From assembly GCA_030704615.1 (NCBI GenBank), contig CM060733.1, positions 74,312,907 through 74,376,906 on the forward strand: DNA of 64,000 nucleotides, given 5' to 3'. This document shows positions 19,917 to 30,860 of the stretch, piece by piece. Source of the DNA: Takakia lepidozioides (Eukaryota > Streptophyta > Takakiopsida > Takakiales > Takakiaceae). The position numbers were made by a program, and so were the translations under genes. Each line of letters starts with the position of its first letter. Position 1 is the first letter of the stretch. Below the pieces are notes generated by a model. The model saw nothing but the letters and a program-made list of their open reading frames with translations. It was not told where the DNA came from and made no database searches.

Positions 19917-20819
19917 GTGAATTCACCCTTAAATTGTCCCGAGCCACGTCCAAAACTAGTCGTTACTTACACCACCTCCGTACCCTCTTTTGTCACCCGT
20001 CAACAGCCTGTACTCTCACATGTGACCTTCCATGTCTTTACCACCCCCATACGATTCAGGACCTACTCCCTTAGTACCGATCTACTCCAGCCGCCTCCAT
20101 CTACCATACACTCAGAACAACATATTCCACCAAATCCAACCCTCCCTCTTACCCCACAACATGATGAACCTAGCAACGACCCACTTCAAACCCCAAGTCA
20201 AGTACCTAATCCGCCAGACACCCCTACCCACCCTCAAACTACTCCCGTAGTAACCCCCCCACACAACTCCGATAACCCTGATGCCTACGTCATTGAAGCT
20301 ATACTGAGAATTAAGACCCAAACATCAATTGATGCCTTTGGTGCCACCTTCATTGATACATACTATCACTGCAAATGGGCTGGCTACTCCTCAGATGACA
20401 ACACATGGCAGACCAAGGATGATCTGTTCGGACTACACGACGAGTGTGATCCCGACCATAACCTTGCCCTTCTCACCGCCTTTCATAAACGGACAAACAC
20501 CGACTACTTAGCACACATTCATCAACAACAAACTACCCCCACCCAACCTATAGACAACCGATATATCCACAAGCCAATTGATGCCCCTAATGTGCACATC
20601 AATATAACCGAATGTAACCCGGACAAAGATATCAAACATGATCACCCATTCATCCATATGGGCCCTCGCCTTTCCAATATCTACGCCCAACATGGCCGCT
20701 TCATTGGACTCATCCCTAACAATAGGCTAAAATGGCTCTGGGAAAGATACTCTGCCATAAACATACACCCGCAAACTCTTCAACCCCCGAAACAAGACTT
20801 CGCTACCGAGCTATACTAG
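19917..20819 (+). CDS. LINE copy B chromodomain protein segment
   Basis: The 300-codon ORF contains a chromodomain at residues 124-182 (20286-20460). It starts YVIEAILRIKTQ, then YHCKWAGYSSDDNTWQ with both aromatic positions, then DDLFG and an acidic C-terminal helix. The domain lies between the RT thumb and RNase H, the same place as in copy A, so it is a fixed part of this family. The frame ends at a TAG (20817) where copy A has TGG, and related sequence continues beyond it. A chromodomain would recognise methylated H3 tails; targeting of heterochromatin by the LINE is inferred. Confidence 0.8.
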   Translation: MNSPLNCPEPRPKLVVTYTTSVPSFVTRQQPVLSHVTFHVFTTPIRFRTYSLSTDLLQPPPSTIHSEQHIPPNPTLPLTPQHDEPSNDPLQTPSQVPNPPDTPTHPQTTPVVTPPHNSDNPDAYVIEAILRIKTQTSIDAFGATFIDTYYHCKWAGYSSDDNTWQTKDDLFGLHDECDPDHNLALLTAFHKRTNTDYLAHIHQQQTTPTQPIDNRYIHKPIDAPNVHINITECNPDKDIKHDHPFIHMGPRLSNIYAQHGRFIGLIPNNRLKWLWERYSAINIHPQTLQPPKQDFATELY

Positions 20820-21614
20820 CTAGTTGACCGCTACCTTAAAGACACCCACCCCAAGAAACCAAGATCCCTCACCAAACTAGGAGCAGCATGCGCGCACCAA
20901 GTCCTGCACCAAGATATTCTCACCTTATTTATCAGCACATTCCCGCTCACTCATTCATACTACTCCAGCCCACTGACATGCCCTATGGACCTCCTTACAT
21001 TTTCCAGTCCACACCACTGGGACTGTGTCTTTGGAGCCATAGGCAACGCTACCCAACACAACTGGATAGGCCGGGGCTTTGCCCACCCACCCCCCCCCCC
21101 CCCCCCCCGGCCCCCTCACACACGAAGCTCTTAAATGGGCAAAATTAGCAGCGCACTCATCCCCCTCCACTTCCACCATCCTCATCCTCACACAACAAAA
21201 CGCCCCTTGCCCCTCTCACCCCCTACTACGTCTCCCGCCAGAAGTCAACCTACTTGCTACAATAGACCCAAACCAGCTTAAATATGTCCACACCCCCCCC
21301 TCTCCCCAAATACCTCAACCAAAAGGAACCAACACTAACCCTTATCTTACAGGTACAGCACCCCCTCCACACAGACGTCCCGACCCCCTTCATGCAACAG
21401 CTAGAATAGTTACTCACCATCAAACAAATTAAAAGCTACCATCCATCACCCACCTCACCTCCCCTACACCACAACACCTGTCACCCTCTCTCGGACCAAA
21501 CCAAACAAAGCCTGGAGCATAGCGGTTCCGCACCCACCCCAGATTACACCCACAATACCCCCTCCCCCAATCCCCCTAATTTATCAACAAAACACCACCC
21601 CCAAATATCCCCTC

Positions 21615-22121
21615 ATGAACTCGCACTACACTGACGGTTCCCTCACCCAACCCGATGCGGGCTATGGTATTTATCATGCAGGAACAAGGCAAGGGGTCGC
21701 CCTCCGGCTACCAGGTCCGGCTACCATCCTAAGGGCCGAACTGATGGCCATATATGATGCCCTCCTCCTGCTAGACTCCTTCCCGCCCCCATACTTCATC
21801 TTCACAGACAGCCTCACCTCCCTATTTCTGATCCGCAACCATATATCCCGTCCTTCTTCCCATCATCATCACCCTGATCGCAATCTCATTACAGCCATTG
21901 TTAACACCCAATGCAATTCCTCAAAGTCCGCTCCCACACTGGCATCCAAGGTAATGAGGAAGCGGATCTACTCACCCAACTTGGCGCCACTAAACCCAAA
22001 GTCTACCCCATGGATGACCCTATCCACATTGCCCACACTCACCCATTCTGGTTTATTCACCCCGTCCCAGAACCCCCTGCACCCCGACCAATACGTATAT
22101 TTTAGCCACTCTCACCCGTGA
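21615..22121 (+). pseudogene. LINE copy B RNase H (frameshifted)
   Basis: HYTDGS, ILRAELMAIYDA and FIFTDSLTSLF give the first three catalytic acids in one frame. The last motif, HTGIQGNEEADLL, is in another frame at 21911-22105. A frameshift near 21905 separates them. Between the chromodomain ORF and this domain a C-homopolymer at about 21088-21108 also disrupts the frame. Confidence 0.75.
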
Positions 22122-22275
22122 CCCAATAAACAAGCTGCTGACTCAATTAGCCATACAAAGGTCCATATTCAAAAATGGACCCAATCCAAAGTGTTGCACC
22201 ACAAACTCTCAAACCACTTCTGGCAAACCAAAGCTACCACTGATGCGCTATTGCACACCTCACTTCGGTAAGCTC

Positions 22276-24537
22276 CCCTTCAAGTCATAGTTATTCGCTT
22301 TGATGCGCACACCTAACTCCCTAACTGGCCGCCGGGCCAACTCGGAGCTTTGGCTGCTCACCGGGACATAACGGTCCCCTTTTTCTCCCCCACAAGACCC
22401 TCTCCCAATTTGGGCCTAGTGGAAATTCCCTTTGGTCGATGGCAGTCCGGAATAGCTCCCCACACCTTGGTCGCTTTCCGGCTCGCACGCTTACTCACTA
22501 GTTTTTGGACACCAACGGGCTTGCACCGTTCTCGGGGTTACTACTCCCTATATATACTTCTGTGACTGTCCGCGGGGGCTTCACAAACAACCATGCCGAA
22601 ATCACGAAAACCCTCGATTCCCGGTGATGAGTCGCGGTGAGTCTTGGCCCACCCACCACGGTCCCATTGGACCGTGGTGAGTCCCAAGACTCCCCACGAC
22701 TCCCACCACAAGGTCTCCGCCCCCATGGTGAGTCCTATGCCACCCCCACTAAGTCCCACTAAGCTACTACCACCCCTTGTGGAACCACCCCCACCGCAAC
22801 CCGGTGTGCGGGGCTCCACCTAGTGAGCGCCTCCGCCTCCTTGAGTGGCTTGGGCACTCAAGGGTGCTTCAGCCCCCGCAACTAATGTTGTCACTGCCCC
22901 ACCACAGGGGCAGCCCCTCACGTGTCCCGACCCCCTGCCCTCAAGGCAAAGGGCCGCGACACACACCCCTACCAACAGGGAGTTGATGTCCTCATCGACT
23001 TGTCCATTTTGTAGAAACGAACATCCAAGTTGTGACGTCCCACATCAAGGAGTTTGTTTCCGCACCATGGCGTCCCATGGCTAAGAACCAAACCCCCACT
23101 TGACTCTACTCTCCACTAGCTAGTTCGGCCGACTTCCTCCAAGTCCCGGCCAAGGGTGGAGCCTCTCAAGCTCCTCCCAGTGCACTCTTCTTGACCCACT
23201 TCAGGGCCAAGGAACGATCCTCCCCGAGGATCGAATCGCCTTATTGCAACAACATTTGCTTGCGACCGCTCGTGATGTCGCTTTTGGCATCACCTTGAGC
23301 AAGGGTTCGCCTTGAACCATTTTTGACTAGGAAATATGCCAATTTGCAGTGGACACTGAGGTCTCCAACACTGGTTTTCCGTACTGCTTTGAAATATTGT
23401 TGTAGTTGATTAGTGCCATGTCGTCCTCCTCATCCAGGTGCTCCACATGCACTCAGGAGCCACCTGCACCGGAAGCCCACCTCAGTCCAGTCTGTAGGTT
23501 CATATCCGCCCGCCATGAATGCTGATCTTCCTCCTCATCCAGATTGTGGACGAATATCTTCCTCTTTGTAGTGCGTGTGAAAAGGTCACCTTCCAAACCG
23601 TATGCACTGTTATGCAGTGGTGTTCCAACCACAAAATGTCTTGAGAGCCTCCGCCATTTTGTTTGGTTCACTTGACCTCAAGGGCGACGCACCAGCAAAT
23701 CCTCTCGGCTGGGTCCAACTCCTTTTCTGCCCCCAATAAGGAACAAATGGTATCCGGATGTCTGCAGGCAAGCACGCACAATATCATGTCGTGTACAAGC
23801 CGTGTACGTGTAAGACTGCTCACGCTTATTGTAGAATAATAGGAATTTCTGACTCAATGATAATTTTCAGAACTTTTTAATATCTTTCTCATCGATATAG
23901 CACCTTCGATATTTCTGCGATAGAGCAGTGTTCTTCGATATCTTGTATACAGCTGATAGTCTATCTTGGACTGAATGATAGAAGGAATGGATGAATAATT
24001 GTAAAGGATGGATGAAGGAGTTTGAGCGGTTATTACAGTTATTGAAGCGCCCTGCTATATAATGCGTTCATGAGAAGCAGACAGTGTCAATTGAGCCAGA
24101 GAGCCGTGATCGGAGTAGGGAGAGTAGAGTGAGTAGGAGATAGACTATAGAGTTATTTTGCAATGGTAGATTTAGTACTGCGTTCTTGCAGTGTTGTGAT
24201 TTATGAATGAGAAGAAGAAGGAAAAGGAAGTGCAATTCACTTTGTGTATGTGTAAAGAATGGAGTGATGGAATGAGAATGTATTTCTGTGTGTAAGAACT
24301 GAAGAATCATAATTATATGAGATGGGGAGAATGCGCACAAATGAAGAAGATAAGAATTCAGTGTGAGAATTAGATTCTGGTCTATCAAGAGATATATCGA
24401 TAAGGGATATTCAAAGCATATTAAGGAAATGAAGATAGAAAGAGTCTTCAATTGGATTAAGGGTAGGAGTACAATTGTGAAGTAAAATCATTTGCATGGC
24501 AGAAAGCAATGATGTGGGAATAAAGGAAGTGTGAGGG
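22276..24537 (+). other. Unassigned, possibly decayed LTR or promoter sequence
   Basis: No coding gene is supported. A TATATATACTT motif at about 22549-22559 follows a C-rich segment and precedes further C-rich, repetitive DNA. A second TATA-like motif, CTATATAATG, is at about 24054. Both look like promoter or LTR fragments, but no paired LTR was found in the window. Confidence 0.35.
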
Positions 24538-24801
24538 TTGATCACTGGATTACCAGATCATTTATCGATAATAATCTTTCAGAAGATTTGTTGTAGTGAT
24601 AAAGAAGTATTCTTATTGCAATTAGTCAATAGAGGGTGGTATGGAGAGATATCCATCCTACATAGAAGTTGTTATTGGAAGTATAGTTGGTCGCAGAAGT
24701 GGTATAGACCATTTGAAGGTTATCCCGAACTTATGAGAGAATGGAATCATAATTTTGGTGAGGGAAAATCCCTGGAGCAACTGGAGAAACAGAATTGGTG
24801 A
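24538..24801 (+). CDS. F-box-like short ORF 1
   Basis: The 87-codon ORF begins with ITGLPDHLSIIIFQKI, then SDKEVFLLQLVNRGWY, matching the F-box pattern of Leu-Pro, hydrophobic positions, then Val-x-x-x-Trp. F-box proteins link substrates to SCF ubiquitin ligases. No substrate-binding repeat follows. The start is uncertain, as an ATG is absent at the very beginning of the matching region. It lies 19 bp upstream of a second ORF of the same type. Confidence 0.45.
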   Translation: MITGLPDHLSIIIFQKICCSDKEVFLLQLVNRGWYGEISILHRSCYWKYSWSQKWYRPFEGYPELMREWNHNFGEGKSLEQLEKQNW

Positions 24802-24820
24802 TGAAGAATGATCACTAGTA

Positions 24821-25075
24821 ATGTGTGAAGGAGAGCAGATAGTATATCCTGTAGAATTAATTACGGGACTGCCTAATAGTTTGTCTCTGGATATTTTTAA
24901 GAGATTACAATGTAGTGACAAGGAGATAATTAATCTATGGTTAGTAAATAAAGAATGGTATCGAGAGCTGTTGACTTTGTATCAGAGAGATTATTGGAGG
25001 AAGAATATAGTTGAGCAATGGTATTTGATTTCAGCCGATGGAGCAGAGTTAATAGAAGATGAAGAGAATATTTAA
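24821..25075 (+). CDS. F-box-like short ORF 2
   Basis: The 84-codon ORF has VELITGLPNSLSLDIFKRL, then SDKEIINLWLVNKEWYRELL, clearly related to the ORF just upstream (shared ITGLP, SDKE, LVN and WY). The two may be a tandem duplication of a single F-box module. No further domain follows before the stop. It could be an expressed small protein, an exon, or part of an unrecognised transposon; no test is possible from this window alone. Confidence 0.45.
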   Translation: MCEGEQIVYPVELITGLPNSLSLDIFKRLQCSDKEIINLWLVNKEWYRELLTLYQRDYWRKNIVEQWYLISADGAELIEDEENI

Positions 25076-25347
25076 AGAATGTGTTAGATGAAGATGACTG
25101 GTGGTAAAAGTTGTTTCAAAGAAGGGATAGAGAGAGATAGAATAGTCTAGCATCATTATGTATTAGTCATATAGTGCTTTCCCCAGCGAACGAACCTTAG
25201 AACTGATTAATCCTCTTTTAGGATTGATTTTAGATTTATCCTACTCTTATTCATAGTATGCTCATATGAGCATTGTTGGCGTCGCCAGTCATGTAGAGGT
25301 CTGCTCATAGGAGCAAACATTTCCTTGCCATTACTTCCGACTGCAGG

Positions 25348-26785
25348 ATGTGGGGAGTCTGTGCCGAATTCCCAGGCCCAGTGAGGGTGCTAAGGAGTCT
25401 GTGCCTACTTATGTTGTTTCATTATGTATCATGTTGTACATCATGCTATATGCTGTTTCATTCTGTTTCACTTTGTATCATGGTAAACTTGTGTGCTTGG
25501 GTAGTCTGTGCCGATTACCTCTCCAACACCCCGGAGAATACAGAGATTGTGGATGCCGCACTGGATGCAAATCTGGCAGTATGCAAGACAAAATGGCACT
25601 CAAAGATTGCCAAGTATAGTTCAATATGTGATCCAACCCTTGGCGACGGGTTTCTTTTCGAGATAACAACATACTACAACAAGTTGCGCGCCCTGGACAG
25701 AGCGGAGATGACTCTTGAGAAACCTCAGATGGTTGCCACTAGCCTCGTTTCTGCGGATGCGAAGATTGGGTGGTTGAAATTGTGGAATCTGCCGCCAGCC
25801 AACAGGAATATCTTCCCGGTGTCACCAACGGCCAAGGAATTCAGTGATTGGGTGGACAAAGCCACTTAGTGGTGGCAAGCATTCTATTCTTCACCACATG
25901 AATATGCAGTTCTGGAAGTCGGCATAGACTTGCAATGGCTTTGCATCAAAATGTTAATAATCTGATTGTGTTGTGGATATTGGAGGGCCATGCTGACAGT
26001 CCTTGTTGTTTGCAGCAAATGCAAGAGGTGGAGAGGGAACTGGGCTATCTTATCAGGGACAAGGTTTTGGCGGTGCGTCAGACGGACGACATGAAGGGAT
26101 TGCTCAAGTGGATTGAGCATTTCATGGTCGAGTACTGGAACGAGCTTTTCCACTGCAAGATGGTGGAGGGCCCACGCAGGAGCTGGGGTGTCCTTGGCAG
26201 CCAGGGGGGATGCAGCCTACGCGTCGAGTGTCTATGTACAGGTATGACAATGCACACCCTGTGTTGTTTTTCTAGAGGTGGTAGTTGGGAAGTCTGCACA
26301 GATTTTCTGAGAGGATGCTGACTATGGCAAAAGTCTGTGCCAATTTCTGAATGTGCAATGCCTCACTTTTTTCAGGTACATCGACTTCTACCTTCCGCCC
26401 AACAAACACATTCAAGCTATTTCGGCAATGGTTTCTTAGTGGGCAGGTACACGGGCTGAATGCACCATGTACAATAGTAAGCAGATTACAGAGTACGTGC
26501 AGTCCTCCCATTTGCAATGTTATTGGTGGTGGGACTGCCCACCCACCTTCATCCCTGTAGAGGAAGCAGAAGCATACAAGATGCTAGCTTCAGGTGAAGA
26601 AATACCACCCCCACCTGGACAACCCGCCAGCGAGACCACGAGGGCAGAAGCCCACAATGTCGCTGTCGCTCATCTTGAGCACACCACAGAGGCCCTTCTA
26701 GCAGAGGCGGCTTCCAAAAAGGGCCGCACCAGGAAGCAAAAGCCCAAGAAGGCACTTGAAGAGTCGGCGAGTAGTCATCTCTAGC
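25348..26785 (+). pseudogene. Exon-like fragments of an unrecognised gene
   Basis: Coding-like segments are separated by T-rich, GT...AG-bounded stretches. These are about 25506-25869 (YLSNTPENTEIVDAALDAN...), 26019-26175 (MQEVERELGYLIRDKVLAV...) and 26467-26784 (ITEYVQSSHLQCYWWW, then a Lys-rich C-terminus with KKGRTRKQKPKKA). Stops lie between them. I recognise no family. The composition is unlike the surrounding simple repeats, so a real multi-exon gene or captured gene fragment is plausible. Confidence 0.3.
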
Positions 26786-27029
26786 CAAACAGGCCAGAGC
26801 CCAGAGGGAGAAAAGCCAGGAGGGGGCGGATGAGACAGAGGACGTGCAGGTGGTGGAAGCCGAACAGGTTCAAGAGCATGGCAGAACGGGGATCACCGAG
26901 CATTTGGATGGCATGGACCTAGCAAATGCACGGCGTGGCCCTAGCAGGAGTCTCGTTTTTCCTCAGGGGGTGGTCCTAGTTCGAGAGTACCCAAGTCAAT
27001 GGGCAATAGATGCGATACTCTTTGTCGCA

Positions 27030-27870
27030 AGAAAATGCGCGCACATGCTCAGGTAGGATGGTAGAGAGAAGCACAACATCGAATGATTTTGCTTTGTATA
27101 AAACTTCTAGAGAACCTGGGATTAGGCGCATACTAAACTTCTTTGGTGGCATCCTCGATTCCTTGACGAATTCGAAAGGACAACAATATCATTGAAAAAA
27201 TCCAAGAGCTTGAGAAAGCAGCTCAGAATCTAAAGGAGGAGAGAGATATACAAATGGGTTCTCCCTCCCCTCGAATGCCAACTCGCGCACATGCTCAAGT
27301 AGGATGGTAGAGATAAACACAACATTGGATGATTTCGCTTTGTGTAAAGCTTTGCCCTTATTTCAAGATCGTTGTTATTAGTTTTCAAGTTCGTTGTCTC
27401 CACTGTCCGGAGACAACGTTGATATCTAGATACATTAAATATCTTATAGAGAGCGTCGGATTAGGCATATACTAAACTTCTTTAGTGGCATGCTCGATTC
27501 CTTGACAAATTCGAATGGTTTTGTCACATAACGACGCAATTGCAATCCATGCAATACTCTTCGTCAAAGAAAAACGCGCGCACATGCTCAGGTAGATGGT
27601 ACAGAGAAGCACAACATCGAATGATTTTGCTTTGTATAAAGCTTTGGCCTTAATTCAAAATGAACATCAAATCATCAAATCATCAATCATCTATCATCAA
27701 ATCATCAAACCATCAAATACAATAATGAAATAAAGTCAACTAATTATTTCTGGAGGAGCAAGATATTATTGCAAGACCATTGATCAAAGGTGCAATACTC
27801 TTCGTCACAAATCAACTCAAGCACATGCTCAGGTATGATGGTAGAGAGAAGCACAACATCGGATGATTTT
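27030..27870 (+). repeat. Four copies of a GCACATGCTCAGGT-containing repeat
   Basis: A unit with GCGCACATGCTCAGG, then ATGGTAGAGAGAAGCACAAC and ATGATTTTGC recurs near 27036, 27287, 27576 and 27816. A second shared block (TAAACTTCTTTGGTGGCATC-like) is near 27134 and 27472. This indicates local tandem duplication of 250-300 bp segments. Confidence 0.7.
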
Positions 27871-27967
27871 GCAAACATCAAACATCAAACATCAAATGAA
27901 CAGATCGTCAATTGATTAACGATTAACGATTAACGATCTAAAGGAATACTTCCATGATTTTAGAGTA

Positions 27968-28062
27968 TTAGAGTATCCCATGTTAGAGATGCAAGAAAGA
28001 CAAGAGAAGCGGCCTCACTCCAAGTTTTCAACACTCCGGATCAATGGATTCCCTAAGTGAAA
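27968..28062 (+). repeat. 95-bp direct repeat, copy 1
   Basis: It begins TTAGAGTATCCCATG and ends CCCTAAGTGAAA. It appears identical to 28344-28438, 376 bp away. Confidence 0.85.
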
Positions 28063-28343
28063 AATGGATTGGAGCGAAAGAAGAACATTTTGTGAAATAA
28101 CCGGTGGTTGCTGCGAAAGAAGAGCATTTTGTGAACGAGTTTGTTGCAGCGGAAGAACAGGTCGTCCCTGGACAAATAAATCACTACGGATAGACACGAG
28201 CGAGCCAAGGGCCATAAATTACGCACATTTCAATATGTAAAGGTTGCTTGGTTACATTGCACTAATTTAAACGAGAATCGTCAAAAGGAGAGAACAATGT
28301 TGGTTGAACAATGCTCACAACTGCAAACAGTTCCAAACTATCA

Positions 28344-28438
28344 TTAGAGTATCCCATGTTAGAGATGCAAGAAAGACAAGAGAAGCGGCCTCACTCCAAG
28401 TTTTCAACACTCCGGATCAATGGATTCCCTAAGTGAAA
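28344..28438 (+). repeat. 95-bp direct repeat, copy 2
   Basis: It appears identical to 27968-28062 by eye, which implies a recent duplication or gene conversion. Confidence 0.85.
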
Positions 28439-29209
28439 TTTGGCTTTATCCAAAGAAAGTCCTCTGAAATGCAATCATAAGAGCTTTACATTTTAGCAAC
28501 ATCCATCTGATGCTGGTCTTCAACTTCTCTTTTTTGTTCCTAAGCGATAACCGAGAACGTAATTGAGTGGATGCCTGATCCCTATGTGTCATTCCTGGAT
28601 GTTTTTTTGGGGTTTGAAAATTCTTGACCACCTCAGGCCTGGGTGAAGTACAATCAAATGATGGCATTAACGACCGAAGCAATTAGTGATGTTCATGTAG
28701 ACCAATTGTAAATTGGCCTCTCTTGCATCATATTTAATTCACATTCTTTCCCTCCACAAAACCACGTAGATACATTATGCTGGTCATAAATATAAGCTAA
28801 AAATATTTACGTACATGTTTGTAATGAGAGCATTTAAGTAATTGTCGGCTCCCTTTACTTGCACATGATGGGTGTAATTTACTGGATATCCCATTCATAT
28901 TTCCACCTCCATGTGATTTACATAGCGCAGAGTCTTGGTGCCATTATGCATCACTTGCTCCAGTTGCACGGCGTTGCTTTTGTGAGAGTTGTTTGACATA
29001 CTCACCTAAGTCATAGCAGGCATCCATTGTGAGGAGACAACGTTGACATCTAGATACATCAGAGAACTTCTACAGAACCTCGGTGAGTCCTATCTCGAAT
29101 GACATGATCCCCACCTAGAAGTGGTGTGTGCGTTGAACTGACAATCCTTTCGAAGTTTGGAAGGATCTAGTAGACCTGTGGTTTCACATGATTCTTTTTT
29201 TTCCCATTC

Positions 29210-30860
29210 TCAAGCCATATGCTTAATGACGGCGTGTGCAATGTGCGTGCAAAATTTGGCAGTGAACAAAAGTCATCTGGACCCAAAACCATATTTTCCT
29301 CTCCAAGGTTGAGTTTTCTTCAACTTCATGCAGGGCCTACGACGTCGGGGGTGAATATATCTTCTTGATGCTCGTCATTTGCAACTTTGCATATGTGATC
29401 TGAACATACTTAAGCACATGTGGACCAAATATGAGCTTGAACCATGTTTAGTCAATGGGTCATTCGAGATTTCAACGAAACTACTTGTTGTGGAGACTAA
29501 ATATTGCGTTTCGTCTGCACACAATTTTTTTTTAATTCCAGTTTCAAGCCATATGCTTAATGACAGCATATGCAATGTACATGCAAAATTTGGGAGTAAA
29601 CAAAAGTCATTTGGACCCAAAACCGTATTTTCTTCCCTCATTTGTACTCCAAAGTTAACTTCTCTACAACTTCATGCACTCTTCATAAAGAGTCTAAAAA
29701 AGTAAGCAAAGATTTTTTTTGTTGTTGTTGTTGTTTTTTTTTTTTTTTTTTTTTGTCCAATATTTTGCACTAATGTAGTGGTGCAAGGGTTGAATTCACA
29801 ATTTTTTTTAGTAAAAACAAAAATCATTACGTACCAGAAATCCCCAATCCTAGACCACCAGGCTAGAGGGTACTGCGACGTTCCGGCGACGTGCGGGAGT
29901 CGCAACGTCACCATTTCCCCTTGGACGCCCAGCTCGACGGGGTATTGCGATGTCCAGTCGTCGCTAGCACGGCCTAGCGACACTCCAGCTTGCAGCGACG
30001 TGGGGAGTCGCAAGGATGCCATTTCCCCTTGGCCCACGCTACCTCGCGGGGGTTGCGACTACTAGAAGTCGCCCGTCAGCGGTAATGCGACGGGCCTGCG
30101 ACGTCCAAGAGTCGCAGAGAGGCCCTGTTTAGTGTCTCTTTGCAAAGGTCATGGCAGAGGCCAAGGTCAATTGACCCCTTCTTCCAATCTTTATAGTGCT
30201 CCTTCTCTCCTGCTATATAACAGGGCCAGAGTTCTTTCTACCACCATTGGTGCCGATCCCAACAAACTTGACGGCCGCCGCCACATCCTCCTCCTCATCC
30301 CCTCAGGTGGGATGATGATTTTTTGCACATGTACATGATTTTGCTTTATTGGGTTCCCAAGCCATATGCTTGATGACAACGTGTGCAATGCGTGTGCAAA
30401 ACTTGGGAGTGAACAAAAATCATTTGGACTGAAAACCATATTTTCTTCCCTCATTTGCACTCCCCAAGTTGAGTTATTTTCAACTTCATGCACTCTCCAT
30501 AGAGAGTTCCGCAATAGTGAGTGAAGGAAACTCTTTGTTTTTTTTTCATTTTTGTTTAGTCCAAATTTTTTCATGGATGTAGTGGTGTGGGGTTTTCATT
30601 CACAGAACAAAATAGAGCTAAAAAAAAAATCATTACCTAGGAAAATCCCGCAATCATAGATATTGTAAATGCAAGGGGTTGCGACCTCCAGGGGTCGCCT
30701 TGCGACGGCATTGCAATGCCCCAGCTTGCGACGGCGGAGAATCGCAATATCACATTTTTTGTGTCTTTGCAAAGGTCATGGCAGAGGCCAAGCTGAATGG
30801 ATCCATTGTTGCAAATCTTTTTAGTCCTCCTTCTGTCCTACAATATAACATGTCTATCTT
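29210..30860 (+). repeat. Repeated modules with GCGAC-rich and TATA-bearing segments
   Basis: A module containing CATATGCTTAATGAC and a CAAAA(T/C)TTGG(C/G)AGTGAACAAA-like run occurs near 29215, 29549 and 30359. A second module (TTTGCAAAGGTCATGGCAGA, then a CTATATAACA-like TATA box) occurs at about 30138-30230 and 30770-30850. Between them lie GCGACGT/AGTCGCA-rich stretches (29875-30120). No coding capacity is supported; the pattern suggests termini of a non-autonomous transposon. Confidence 0.5.

Larger units (their letters stand above)
19249..22275 (+). mobile_element. LINE copy B, 3' part
   Basis: The RT thumb, a chromodomain-bearing linker and RNase H follow one another on the plus strand. 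Homology to copy A stops at about 22270, so the zinc-finger/RLE tail is absent here. Frameshifts and a TAG break the frame several times. Confidence 0.8.

Noticed and set aside
29690-29760. Poly(T) tract as the tail of a minus-strand LINE
   Set aside because: No LINE coding sequence or target duplication was found beside it.
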